From contig OY987270.1 of NCBI GenBank assembly GCA_963920665.1, forward strand, positions 13,170,019-13,234,018: a stretch of DNA of 64,000 nt, read 5' to 3'. The stretch is from Straminergon stramineum (Eukaryota; Streptophyta; Bryopsida; Hypnales; Calliergonaceae). Shown here in pieces: positions 46,501-58,376 of the stretch (its first letter is position 1; the number at the start of each line of letters is the position of its first letter). A program made the translations under genes and the position numbers. Below the pieces are notes generated by a model. It was not told the DNA's origin. It searched no databases and was given only the letters and a program-made list of their open reading frames with translations.

Positions 46501-47237
46501 AATAATTTAGTTGCACTTAGTGTCGATTATGGGTGCACTCACCTTCACCTCTACATTGAGTCGTCAAGCGTTACTCTTAACATAAACTTAAAATATAAGT
46601 TCTCCATGAATTTGATGCCTCTTAACTTACCGTTAATAACTCGGTCAATCTAATGAGGAAGTATCTTTGTGCTAATGAAAATGAGTGGAACATTCTGCAG
46701 GAACGAGCATCCACTGTCTGGGAAGGGAGTGGAATACCATGTTTATCGTTGTCACCCGATGAATTCTCCTCCATTCACGGTCTTCGGTGAGCTCCAACAC
46801 ACTGCTGCGCCCTTTTGCAGTAAGAATGTCATTTATTGGGTTGGTCACCAGGTGTGTTGCAGAGTAGAGTCTTTTGGTATATATATAATTGTTTTTAATT
46901 CCACCAGAGCGATTGTTGATGTTTTTATCAGGGGCTGGGTCATTGGTTTGTATTCATAAAGGGAGCTCAGATACATAATGAGAATGCTCATGATGAGAGT
47001 ATGCTTCTTGCTTGCAGGCCTCAGCCTTCAATGGAAAAGACCTGCACTGCTGCAGCCGCTGGACAACTCCTGCGAGAGCTGAACCAAAGGGCTCCCTTTG
47101 CAGGGCATGGTTTGGACTTGACTGCCGACACTATTGACGAGGCTGTGGATTGTCTCTCTGAAGCTCTAGTTGGGAGAAGACGCCGGGTGGGGCGCCCTGT
47201 TACCCGATCTCGTAGACATGATTACCAGAGTAACTGA
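43574..47237 (+). CDS. DTW-domain protein, predicted tRNA-uridine aminocarboxypropyltransferase
   Basis: Eight exons: 43574-43945, 44591-44731, 44974-45066, 45425-45611, 45708-45817, 45925-45996, 46701-46786, 47018-47237; phases agree, giving 426 residues. The N-terminus MSFLVRPTCIFITKPLCRA looks like an organelle-targeting peptide; a second possible start is MADEKMKR. The DTW fold is marked by CEHCWLPTEDCMC (metal-binding-type cysteines), WVYMHPK, then FVMIDGTWSNSRAM carrying the DxTW signature, IPCLSLSPDEFSSIHGLRPQPS and MEKTCTAAAAGQLLRELN. The family moves the 3-amino-3-carboxypropyl group of S-adenosylmethionine to uridine in tRNA (acp3U; human DTWD1/2, bacterial TapT). The intron after exon 5 has a GC donor (GAG|GCAAGT). 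Intron 6 holds a 564 bp element. The short intron-like option within exon 4 (ending at 45546) was judged less likely. Confidence 0.88.
45818..45924 (+). other. GC-AG intron in the DTW-domain gene
   Basis: Reading frame and family alignment require exon 5 to end at AGTGAG and exon 6 to begin LKPLNFVMIDGTW. The intron between them starts GCAAGT and ends CTCCCAG, a GC-AG intron with an otherwise perfect donor consensus. Confidence 0.75.
46105..46668. mobile_element. MITE-like element in DTW intron 6 (AAAGATAC family)
   Basis: Ends AAAGATACCTCC and, inward from the right, AAAGATACTTCC extend as imperfect inverted repeats of about 36 bp (TTGTTAATG / GTTATTAACG). Inside is a second inverted pair around the run ATTATGGGTGCAC / GTGCACCCATAAT. 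The segment GTAATGTTAATTTGATAGTC also occurs, diverged, in the Nudix intron copy at 20244-20605. Confidence 0.6.
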
Positions 47238-50200
47238 GTTTCATAGAGCTTAGATTTCTCTCATTCTTCGTATCACTTCGACATGTAGGTCATTGGTTTA
47301 CTCATTTAAGAATTGAGTCGTGTTAACCCCTAAGTACTCAAACTAAAGATAGGAAGATCAATTTAACGAAAGTGATTGTTGTTATTCCTTTCCTGTGATT
47401 CATGTGGAGCATTCTTTCTGATCTTCCATTTTCATGGAACATTAATTGGATGAAGTGTACTTTTCAAACCATTGATTGTCATTAATGGATGTGTGCTTTT
47501 TTCCTTTTTTTTCCTTAGTTTATGTTATAAGGGAACTATGGTAACCAACCCATTTCCAACCACTTAAGCAATTATGTATATTTGGAGTTGAGGTTTTTTG
47601 AATGCAGAATTTTTTGCATGTGCAAAAATAGAGTTTAGAAGGATTGTATATTTTTTCAGAATTTTATTACACAAAATGTAATTCCTATGAATTTTTTAGT
47701 GGAAGATTCTTTTTGAACTATAATGGTGGTATAGAACTTTTTATTTGTGATCATATGCTAATTGCAAAATCGACCAAGGATTGGTTGCAATATTGAGAGC
47801 CTTGCAACCAATCATAATGCGACACAACTACTCCAAGAATTGCACCACAACTTCATGGAAAGAAAGCATCATACATATTAGAAATGGGGGGTGATTAGAA
47901 ATGGGTTGGCTACCTCACACCTTTTTGATTCTTGCCTAGAGTGTATACCTTTTGAATAAATGGGAGCCAAGGGTCTATGATGGGTCATATTGTAATCAAT
48001 ATATTTGAGAATCAATGGTTTATGCATTTAGTGTCCAACAAATACATATTTAGAAGAAATAGATGTTGTATTCAATTTCTAACAAGATTCAACAAAGATT
48101 GAGATATTTCACTAAAAGAAATCATGCATAGATGCCTATTTGGATATTATTAGTTGTTGTAAATTATATTTAGATTTTGATATAGAATGTGCCTATGTTG
48201 TAAGGTATAGATAATCTACTTATTTCAATAATTGGGCCTTGCATAAGTAACAGAAACTTGCACTAACATTGAATTGACTTTATGATTGATGTCAAAATAT
48301 AGAATGACTTTCGGATTCAACCTTGATTTAGAGCTAGTTGGAATTTTTTCATCTCTTTCATTTTTTTTTTCATTTTTTTTCATTCTTTCATTTTTCTTTA
48401 AAATTAACCATTGTTTGAATGAGGTGGATTTCTCTTCAATACTAGCCTCATGAAAATAAATTTTATAGTTTAACCAAATTAGCCTTGCTAAAAGAAATTT
48501 ACTAGTTTAATAGCAAAAGAGGATATTTCTTTATGACTACTTGTACAAATCAAATCAAATAATATATGTATGCAAAAATTCCAAAATGGATTTGCCCATT
48601 CATGAATAAATTTTGGAAAGATAAAACCCTATCAATAAGGTAGTCATCATAAATTTATAAGAATCCAAGATGAACATGTGCATTCTTCTCTCCTTAGACA
48701 TTTTTTGTTGTCAATATCCTAATTGAGTTAATAGTTTAATCTTGAATGGTCTCTTAGAAATTGTTCATATGGTTCTATATTTGATACCTAAAAAACAAAT
48801 TTTATAGACTAAAATTGGAAGTACCATATATCATTGGACATTGCATAACATGAAGCAAGTTTTTTGGGACTTGTACATATGGTTCTATATTTGATACCTG
48901 AAAAATAAATTATATACTAAAATTGACTGTAAAATGATTCCATCTTGAAGGGGCTTCTAGATATAGATCTCTAATTGTACTCTTGTTAGGTAATATTGTC
49001 TAGAGTTTTTATGTTTATTCTATAATTATCAACAATTTTGTCAAAATTTAAATGCTCTAAAGTAAGAACTAAAAAACTTAAATTTTTTTTTTCTTAGAAA
49101 AATCTCTAAACCAATAGGAAATAAACCACTTGAGATTCAATGAAACATCTTTAGAATAGGTTGCTAAAATGTAAAGTAGTGAGCTTCCTTAGAAACATAT
49201 TGCTTGTTGCACAAGAGATACAAAATAGAAAGACAAGAAAATGACTTATTACTTCAAAGTAGTATTTCAAAATCAAAGGAAACCTGTATATACTTTTTGT
49301 GGCAGTTGATAAAAAAACAATAATGCGGTTGCAAGAACAAACACAACCCTATCATTCAACGTTTGAATTTTGTAACAACAAGTCTTAACCCACCTAAGAT
49401 TACAACAAGGATCAAGTACAAAAAAAAAGGCTATGAGGAAGGGGAAAATAAAGAAGAATATAATCGTATCCACTCAATTAATTCATTAGCTTTTCCAATA
49501 AGTTTCTTCAACAAGTTAAGAAGTGCAACTCCTAGAAATTCTTCCATTGCAAGTTCTCTATTAGGGTTTTCTATTTTAATGTGATGTTGGATTTCCTAAC
49601 AGAATGTCTGTAACCATTGGTTCAGATGCGTCCTAACACATTAGAATTCACATCAGAAAATATTTTTTGGATGACTTGTTTGTCAGCTGGATGACCAATT
49701 TAGAGGTTAGATAGCATTTGTTGGCTGACCGAACAGGCCATCGGCCTAGGTAGATGGATCGTACTAAAAAATATTTTTTTTTTATCCCAAACAACTTTGG
49801 GGTTGGATCTTGACGTTTTGATGGACATTGTGACATCAAGACGTGACATGACACTAAAGACCATGGTCTATGTTGGTCCATTGCCTCTATCGTGGATCTA
49901 CTTTGATCAAGCAAAAGGCAACTTCAAGATCAAACTACAATGAAATCCAAGAGCATCAACAAGCTATATAAATACACTAAATCCCAACACAAAGAAACAA
50001 GAAATAACTTTAACCACTTAATATCATCATTTTCAATACATCACATTATATTACATCGGTGGAGTATTGTACAACTCATCCTTCATTAACTTCTTGATGA
50101 TGTAATGACACCTAGAGGTAGATAAACTTAGAGTCCCTTACGCTAACCAAGTATTGCTTTTTATGGTTCCAAATTGGCTCTAAGGAATGTTGCATGGACA

Positions 50201-51124
50201 ATTAGAACTTAAAAGTCCTCACCCAACTTCTTCCGTCCACTCTATGGGTTTGTGTTAACATCCACATGTAGAAAATCATGGATAAGGTTAGTTTACATCA
50301 ATTTTCTTTACCTTCACAAAAAATCAATTGTATATTGACTACATTGGACATGCAACACATCTATTGGACAAGAGAAGCGGATGGATGGACAGACATGGGG
50401 TTTGCCCCAATCATGTAACAACCTTGCGTACGTCTATGATTTAGAATTCTCTTCCTCGCAGACAAGGAGATGCAAACATATAATTGTGATGGAGCTCATT
50501 TGAAAAGGTGAACCTTTGTTTCTATGACCTTGAAGCTTATGTTGTAGTTTTTTAAAAGTAAAGAAGGCTGATGAATTGAAAGATCATCAATTTGGTGTAT
50601 AGAGTCTCATTAGCAATGTGGATTTCTTGAAATCAATAGTAGGTTTGTACTTTGATTCTACTATACTAATATATTGGCTACACATGTTGAGAATGCAGTC
50701 AAGACTTGTATTCAAGAGACCATAGAGAAGTTGAAAGTAGAAAAAAATTCTTTCACTACTTAAGAAGACTTGGATTATTTTGTATTTCTAAAAGATGCCC
50801 AAGCAGTCAAGGTTTTGATCATGGACATGTCCATGAAAAGACATGTGGCAAAGATGTTACTACATGAGTTCAAGGTCCTTCAAACAATGAAAGTTTAAAC
50901 ATAGAACTCTACTATAGGGATAGTACAAGATGTAGTAGCCAAATCCAAGAGCCTTTTGGTAGAATCTCAAATGGCAATGCAAGATGCAAAGCTTATCTTC
51001 ATTGAAGCAATGATTGATATTCATGTTCCTTCTCCTATTGGGAAAGGTTCTATTCAATTTACACTTGCATATCTTGATGCAAATCAATTCATTTATAAGG
51101 GCTCGACTACATGAAAATTAACCC
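47238..51124. other. AT-rich intergenic DNA with solo element ends
   Basis: Two ends of the GTGGTT family occur at 47540-47563 (followed by TTAA) and 47891-47914; they face outward, so they are not the two ends of one element. A TTAACCCCTAA motif at about 47321 may be a further end. No gene is supported in the rest. Confidence 0.5.
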
Positions 51125-51540
51125 TTTAACATGCAACTAAGCCAAGTTTGGCCTACAATTTACAATATGAAGAAATCTACATATAGTCAGTCAAACCATG
51201 GTGTTAGAAGTGTTCCATGAGCATCCTATCAATCATGTCCACCAACAAATGTTGATTGATTGAATGGTGGATGCAAGTGAATGTGATGGACACATATGAT
51301 TGCACACCATTCTTGCATGTTAGAAAGTTTGGCCCCAATAGAGTAGAGTTGAACTAAATAGAATTAATCGCCTTCAATTAAAAACATTTAGGCGGAAGGC
51401 ATTAAATGTGTAATAATAATATCCGACATCAGGTATACAAAGATCTCATCAATACTCAAACTCACATGGTCATTTATGTAGATTTTTTGGTGTTATAAAT
51501 TGTAGGCCAATTTTGGCTTTGTTAAGCTCCATTCAAAACA
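51125..51540. mobile_element. Element with ~47 bp inverted arms
   Basis: Left arm about 51139-51185 (GCCAAGTTTGGCCTACAATTTA...) and right arm about 51472-51521 (...TAAATTGTAGGCCAATTTTGGC) are inverted copies at roughly 80% by eye, separated by about 285 bp. No coding frame lies between them. Probably a MITE; no target duplication was identified. Confidence 0.55.
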
Positions 51541-53248
51541 AAATTGGTGAAGGCAAGACATTCTATTTCGAGGAAGGATGATAGTGGTTGTTATACATAG
51601 TTGTTGAGCTATTGAAGGCAACATAATCAATAATATTGTAAGACAATCTTAGTATTTTTGGGTTCCACTAGAAATGCTATTGAACACTTTGAATTTGTAG
51701 ATTTATTGGGCATATTGTATGGTAAAATTATTGTAAATATTGTAAAACTTGTATTGATTATAGAAATTCTATTTCTAGTGAAAAGACTTTATTCTCCTTG
51801 TCATAAACTCATGGTTTTCATTGCCAATATAAAGTAAAAGATTATTATTTTGTGGATTAATCGAGGAATACTAATGATGACAATGCCTATTTGTTTCTAT
51901 GATCTGGCTTTGGGGGCTAAGGGTTGTTGGTAGTCTTGTTTATCTTTTGGCTTTTCTTTGCGCAAACTAAAGGATAGCAAAATGATCACAAGTTCAAAAG
52001 AGAGATGAATGGCTCCCTTAGCAATTTGCATATGAAGCTAGAGTCAAAACATCCAATGAGAGAACACAATAGCTGAGGAAAGAATGATATTGTAATAATT
52101 ACTATAGATTGAGAGTAGATTCCACATAAAATAATTTTTAAAATAAGCCAAAAATTTTCAAAAATTATTTGTTAGAATTGCCAAATGTAAAGTAAAATTA
52201 ATGGTTACAATGCTGCGATTGTCTAAAATTCCAAACAACTTGACATTGGCCATTTAATCCCCTAGAAAATTAGTTGACATTCAACAAAATGGTTAACTTC
52301 CAACTTAGCCTCTTGATTAATAATTCCTTTGCTCATTGGAATCAACGTATGGAAATGTGCATCAAATATTATTTTTCTAAAAATATTCATTACGAAAACA
52401 AAGACAATTGATTCCATGAGTTTATAAGCTCTTACCATGAGCTCCATTCTTGTACATGACTTCTGGTATACAACGCTATAAGCATCACAACCTCTTACCA
52501 AAAATATAAAAAAAAGCCAAATGAATCACAAATTCCATTCTTCTATGCTATGTTCTACAACACCATGAGCATAGAAGCTCCATCTTATACTAGAATTAAC
52601 AATTTTTGAGAGTTTTGGTGCAAATATAGTTAAGAAACTTTAGGACTTAGTATTGGTAGTTTCCATTTATGGTTAGTAAGACAACTAAGATTATTAAACT
52701 TGGTCCTTGAAATGCCTCCATCATATCGAGCTACAAATCATAATCACAATCAACAACAATATGATTTTATCAATTTGGATGCATTATTGTACTAGAAGTA
52801 ACCACATGAGGCTTATGAGACTCTTAAACAAAACAACCCTACTCACCATTGAGGAACTTCCTCTATTCATATGTTGTGCCCCAACTACCACTCATATCTA
52901 GCATATTGTACTTCAAGATAAACATTCCACATTCTAATCCTCACAATTACAAATGATAAGAAAGCTTAAAATATCTTTGCACTTGGTATTCACAATGGTG
53001 TTAGTGGCAGCTTAAGAATCTAGGTACACATTTAGAGTGGGGTTCCTTTGCTAACATCACTCCTACCACTAAGTGCAACGTATCTTTAGTACACTTTCAC
53101 CAACAATCCCATAATTTGACAACCTCATGGACTACATAACCTTCGAGAGGTAAGAAATACAAAAAGGTGTTAGGACGTAGTGCTAAGCAATAGTCTTCAA
53201 ATCATCAATGTCCACAAGTGTGCTTTTTGGCTCACTGTATGGCTCACA
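51541..53248. other. AT-rich intergenic DNA
   Basis: No gene or clear repeat is supported. Confidence 0.5.
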
Positions 53249-54209
53249 TTAACCCTTGAAGGACCAAGTGTCCAAATAGCAAACGCAAGAAATCTCAGGT
53301 AGGTTCCTACAAAGTCATTTTTGCCCCAATGTTCATGAAAATTGGAAATAATGTGTAAACATGAAACTCCTTATTGAAAAACTAATTTTTTTCTAATCAA
53401 GTGCCTGAATCCAAAGTTATGTTGCCTTGAACTTTTTAGACAGCTTGGGCAATTTGAAAGTCTTTGGAGAATCTTTTGCAAAAAAGCTCATGAACTTTTG
53501 AAATTTGGCATGTAGGTAACTAATAAAATATGTCATACAATTGTACCTACAAAAAACAAATTTGGGTCTTCAAATCACATTCTAAGAGGAGTCAAACTTT
53601 GTTAGCCATGTTGGAGTGGTTTCAAGAAAAAACATTTTCTTCTAACTTTGAGTCCTGTTATCTTGCAATTTGTGAAGTCAAAATTCTTGAAATTTTTTCC
53701 ACACATTTGAAATATATGTATCTAAATTTTGACCGTTTGGATTTCAAATAAATTTTTTTCACTACACAAGAAATCATCAAAAAATGACTAGTGTATTGCC
53801 AAGTCACTTAATGTCCTTGCATTGCATGGTGATTTAAAGTAAGCTAGACTCCATATTTGCTTCTAAAATTTTTCATGAGTGAACCTAACATCAAGTAATT
53901 TTGAATGGTCAAAATCCTCATTTTCGTGTAGAGCAAAAATTTTACTCCAAAAGGACCCAAAATCTGCTGACCTTGTTTCACAGGAACAAAAAAAAGTTTT
54001 TTTTGCCACTTCAAATGTTATAATCTTTCAATCAGCGTGGTCAAATGGGCTGAAACTTTTTCCACACTCTGATAAAATAAATTACTCCAGTTTTGTACGG
54101 TTGAAGTTTAAAAAAAAGTTCCAATTTTCATTTTTTAATAACATACCGAAATGCTGCAGTTTTTGACAATGTCTCCCTAAAAACCTTCCTCAGTCCTTTA
54201 GGGGGTAAA
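53249..54209. mobile_element. Candidate 953 bp TTAA-type element
   Basis: Left end after TTAA (53249-53252) is CCCTTGAAGGACCAAG; right end read inward from 54205 is CCCCCTAAAGGACTGAG, a fair match allowing one gap. The right flank is TAAA rather than TTAA. The ends recall the piggyBac-like family at 5570 but with a distinct sequence (AAGGAC). Internal frames are short and carry no transposase motif. Confidence 0.4.
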
Positions 54210-55240
54210 CCAAGCACTGTCTATAATAACCCTCTCCCTCTCAACCAAATCTAATACAACTATGTTGATTAGTCTAGAGAGTGGCTTCACCAATGTAAGG
54301 CAGTTGTGCACACGGCTAGACACCTTACCTTACAGTCTCAATTGCCTTACATCGATGAGGCCACGACATGGAGTGGCCTATTCCATGTACGACCATAAAA
54401 AACTTGCACCACTCAACAATGAAGGCTTGATTCTAACTATAGTAGAACCTCTAATAAGCATCACTCTCTAAAGTAATAATAAACCTCTCTACAATATCTA
54501 CAATAGATGTGGTAACTACCATATGCACATAAATGTTTTCAGTGAAAAAATTCATATCACAAACTAAGATGTAGGTTGAGCAGTATCAAGTTTACAAGAC
54601 ATTTCACAAAACAAGATGGATGACACAAACTTTAAAATGTTTTGGTGGGACGGGCCAGTAATTCTATCCTGTTCTCGCTTCCAGTTACAACTATTTCCCT
54701 GTTTATAAAACTCATCTTCAAGGAAACACCAAATTTGATGATTTTCAATCTATCTTCCTTAACATATTAGAAGTAATTATTTTGGCCATTTCGTTTGTCG
54801 ATTTGTCCATGACTGACCCAAAGGTGAAGACAAGTTGCATTCATGAAGAAGCCATATCAAAGCACATCACACCTCTCAAGTTCACAGTTCCAGTAAAGTA
54901 GAACAGCCTCCAACCAATCTCTGATGAAATCAATCCTACCTTATAAATTGTTTCAATAAAATTCCAAGATTTGAAGTGCACCAAAAGAGAAGGGACAATA
55001 GTGACAGTAAAAATATTGCATGCGTGTTTCAAATTACGATAATAAAAAATACGGAAATTGGAATGCGCATTGGCATACTCACTCACAATGTCTTTCATCC
55101 AAGTGCACAACAACCACAATTAAAAAATTGTCAAGGATCCTCACATGCTGAGAGGTTGTCTCTTGTATATATATTCACGACATGTGAAAACAACCACGAT
55201 TGCCAAACACAAACTCAGAGATTAAAGGATTCGTGGTTTA
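54210..55240. other. Intergenic DNA
   Basis: No gene is supported. A minus-strand frame at 54841-55119 has no recognised domain and could be a terminal part of the unassigned locus beside it. Confidence 0.4.
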
Positions 55241-56150
55241 TTAAGCAAATCTCGTTGAATGAATAAAAATATCAGCTGATGTGAGAGTGTACAAACCTAA
55301 CTGAATGAGCAGCATCCTGTTAGCCCAAGATAAGGGAGATTTCTGGTGCCCTCCCTTGTTTTGGTGCACTGAACCAACCTTCACCGCCTCATCGATTATG
55401 AAAATTGCCTCAGTAATCAAAGTTTCCACAGGCTTGATGTCTTCTTCGGTGCATCCGTCTTCTTTTTGAAACCATCGAGAGCCACAAATACCTGAATACA
55501 TATCCCAATAGGACAATCCAAACATGAAAAAATTCTCCTAGTAAACAGGTAACCCTAAACCTTGGGGTTTGGATCTCCATCCATCTTGGCATCCAGCTGA
55601 GGTGTATAAAATTACAAGCCAAGCATACCATTCATACCAATTTCCTTGCACACTTCACTGGATCACTCTGCAGGTATGTCAACGTCATTGACCAGGTAGG
55701 TCCAGACTACCGTTTCTCACGAGACTGCATCCGCAAATGGAAACAAATGGACACAAGCCCTTTATAAGTTCGGCTATCATGCGTCCCACTCCCCTGGCAA
55801 TTGCTCTCCTTTCCTCTGTTGTTTCTCCTCTGATAACAATCTGCACACGTAAGCATCAATTCTCAGTGCTAAAATTCTCATGCTGTACCGATAGTGGTTG
55901 ATAAGAATTTTAGATCCGAAGAAAGAGGTAATTATTATGCACGTAAAGATATCAAAAAGAATATCCTCGGACATGAACAAAAATTCCAGAGACGGGCCTG
56001 CGAAGCATTGCATACCGTGTTCGAGAACGCACTGGGAACCCCGTTCCTTCGTTCATGATCAATATTTCTTCTCTCTCCCTGAGATGTCTGACCTGGCAGT
56101 ATTTCAAGCAAGTCAGCAAACCTAAAATAGATCACTAAATTGTATGCTAA
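55241..56150 (-). other. Possible unidentified multi-exon gene
   Basis: On the minus strand, protein-like stretches are bounded by plausible splice sites. They include QIVIRGETTEERRAIARGV (about 55845-55750), a short YLQSDPVKCARKL piece (about 55670-55630), and after an acceptor near 55495 either VFVALDGFKKKTDAPKK or, in another frame, GSRWFQKEDGCTEEDIKP. A further stretch at 56120-55990 reads RFADLLEILPGQTSQGE. I could not link them into one frame and recognise no family. It may be a real gene, a relict, or an extension of the PPR 3' region. Confidence 0.3.
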
Positions 56151-56405
56151 AGCCGCCAGTAAGTTGTCAACACTTCCATAGATCTCGAGAAATCAAAATG
56201 AGAAAACAAGGTCCCTGTGTTGACATATGATAACAGAAACTATTTTTTGCAGCAACCTCAAATTTCACTCATCATGTAAATCAAGCCAGTATCATTCTAT
56301 CTCCAACTGAAAAAGAAAATCTAGATACATCTGTAAGGAGGGTTAGATATTCTTAGATATGGGTCAAGATGCGCCACATACGTCATGCTTGATTCCATTT
56401 GCCAG

Positions 56406-57839
56406 TCAGCTAGATTCACTGACAATTCGTTTCTTTGCAGCATCCCACTCCTCTTGCACTTGCTCTGCTTTCCCAAGCCGCATGACTCTCTTATAAGCAC
56501 CGATCAAAATGCCATACGTTACATCGTCTGGCACAAACCCTTTTTCCTTCATCTCCGCAAACACGTTCTCCATCTCCTCAAAATTCTGCGACCTCTGATA
56601 CGCATCAATAGCCGCGTTGTACACCGCGGTGTTCACTGCATCACACTCGTGCGCTTCTGCCAACACCTTGTCCACAAGGTGCCAGCGCCCATGTTGTCCA
56701 TAAGCATTCAAGATGGCACAAAACGTGCCTCGGTTGGGTCTCACGTTCATTCCTTGAACAACTCGTTCCATTTCCTCAATCATCCCTGACTTCCCATACA
56801 CCTCCACAAGTGTGTTATACGTCACAACAGTCATGGGAAAATCATACCTCGCCATGTACGCAACCACGCTCTCCATCTTTGCAAACAACCCAGCCGTCCC
56901 ATACGCTGCTATAAGAATATTCAGCGTCACCACATCAGGCTTCAACCCTTGTCCAAGCAGACCCTCATAAGCATGCTCCATATGCGAGATTCTGTTATGA
57001 AGCCCAAAGACGCGGATCAACGTGTTCCACGTAACGGTATCCGGGGTCACTCCATTCGTTTCCATCATTGAAAGCACACGCTCAATCTCCCGAAACAATC
57101 CTCTTTTCCCGTATCCAAAAATGAGAGTATTGTAAGTCACAATGGACGGCTTCACCCCCTCCACAACCATCTCATGAAAGATCTTCTTCGCTTGATCGTA
57201 AAGCTCTGCCTCGCAACATCCCTTGATCATGGCAGTGTAAGTGTACTTATCAGGAACACATCCCTCGTAAAGCCGCATCGACTCAAACGTTTGCACTGCT
57301 TTTCTGAAGTCGTTCGTTTTGGTGTATACCGTGAGAAGCGCGGTGAAGATGGCAGTCGAAGGTCGGACATTATCCTCCAGCATGAAGGTGAAGAGACGAG
57401 AAGCTTCTTCGGGTTGCCGGGCGGTTGCCAAGAGGTTGAAGAGCTTCACGTAAGTGGAAGCTTCACCGACGTACCAGGGTTGCGAACGCACAAGCTCGAA
57501 GATGCGGATGGCGGGAAGCCATTGGTTTTGCCGAATACGCTCGTGGAGAGAGATGAGTAATGGACGTGACGGGAAGCTCCGAGCGTGCCTGTCTCGCGAT
57601 CGCCGCTTCGTGGCTTCCAATGAGCGCTCGATTCGCTGCGCTCCAGAGTAGGAAGCTCGCCTCTTTGTGTCCGAATCTGGAGTTTCGTCCACTGCACAAC
57701 GAATGAAGCTCACTCTCCAAGCCTTCCATGGCCGTAACTTGCTCTTGCTTGAAATTACACTCGCCGACTGAAAGAAACACAGCTTTGTGCTCGAACTCAA
57801 ACTACTGTAACGAGTGGAGCAGAGACTCGGAGATGACAT
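56406..57839 (-). CDS. P-class pentatricopeptide repeat protein, probably plastid
   Basis: Intronless, 477 residues from the ATG at 57839; the frame is open further upstream to 58019 but only with non-ATG starts. The first ~50 residues (MSSPSLCSTRYSSLSSSTK...) are Ser-rich and basic, like a plastid transit peptide. From about residue 95 there are about ten tandem 35-residue PPR motifs, seen as repeats of VTYNTLI.GYGK and PD.VTWNTLIRVFG. There is no E, E+ or DYW tail, so it is a P-class protein, expected to bind organelle RNA for stability, splicing or translation. The WLPAIRIFELVRSQPWYVGE start of the array resembles plant proteins of the At3g06430/At3g53170 group. The gene is head to head with MurE. 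Confidence 0.88.
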   Translation of the reverse strand: MSSPSLCSTRYSSLSSSTKLCFFQSASVISSKSKLRPWKAWRVSFIRCAVDETPDSDTKRRASYSGAQRIERSLEATKRRSRDRHARSFPSRPLLISLHERIRQNQWLPAIRIFELVRSQPWYVGEASTYVKLFNLLATARQPEEASRLFTFMLEDNVRPSTAIFTALLTVYTKTNDFRKAVQTFESMRLYEGCVPDKYTYTAMIKGCCEAELYDQAKKIFHEMVVEGVKPSIVTYNTLIFGYGKRGLFREIERVLSMMETNGVTPDTVTWNTLIRVFGLHNRISHMEHAYEGLLGQGLKPDVVTLNILIAAYGTAGLFAKMESVVAYMARYDFPMTVVTYNTLVEVYGKSGMIEEMERVVQGMNVRPNRGTFCAILNAYGQHGRWHLVDKVLAEAHECDAVNTAVYNAAIDAYQRSQNFEEMENVFAEMKEKGFVPDDVTYGILIGAYKRVMRLGKAEQVQEEWDAAKKRIVSESS

Positions 57840-58376
57840 GAGGTGCAAATCTGAGACTAACTTACGGGGATGAAACTTGAGCTTATGGGAGTCAACGTCT
57901 ACTCGCAGGGACTGCAAGAACGCCACTCGGGATTTTGGAATTTGGCAAGGGTCGCTGCTCGTAACCCCATTGCCACGTTCAGCAGCGTCTCTACTCAATG
58001 AAGAAGAACATTGCAACAAATGAATTCAGGAACAATTGTCTTCCCGAATTGCCTTCAGGAACAAAATCTGTGGACGGACGACATGGGAGAGCTCCAAGCC
58101 CTAAAAGTACAGCAACGCCGTCACGTGGACCATATCCTCAAGCAGCCAGGTGGAGATGGATAATAAACCTCGCCGAGTAATCATTTCCAGTAAGTTAATT
58201 TGGAAGTGCGTGGAACTGTGGGCCCTTTGGGCGTCGCCTCGTCGGTCCACTTGGGAAGTTTCAGGGTTTCAGGGTTTAGGGTTTAGGAGGGGTTTATCTT
58301 ATCTGCTTATTGCAGGAAGGGACTGGCATGAAGGGCGAGCTGTTGTGTGTTGTGAGAGGGGGAGGTTCTCACAGCC
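57840..58376. promoter_or_regulatory. Shared bidirectional promoter region, PPR / MurE, with telo-box cluster
   Basis: 537 bp separate the two start codons. At about 58258-58288 the sequence holds GGGTTTCAGGGTTTAGGG followed by another TTTAGG, a cluster of telo-box-type motifs often found in promoters of plant housekeeping and translation genes. Part of the PPR 5'UTR or an alternative N-terminus must lie in 57840-58019. Confidence 0.55.

Noticed and set aside
46669..46959. 96-codon plus-strand frame across DTW exon 7
   Set aside because: It is a shadow frame. The frame that continues the DTW domain is another one, ending at the donor at 46787 and joining HGLR to PQPSMEK.
49648..52501. Possible retroelement remnants
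   Set aside because: No reverse transcriptase, integrase or protease motif and no long terminal repeats could be seen.
57174..57780. Several frames overlapping the PPR gene on both strands
   Set aside because: They are explained by the composition of the PPR coding sequence; only the long minus-strand frame carries the repeats.
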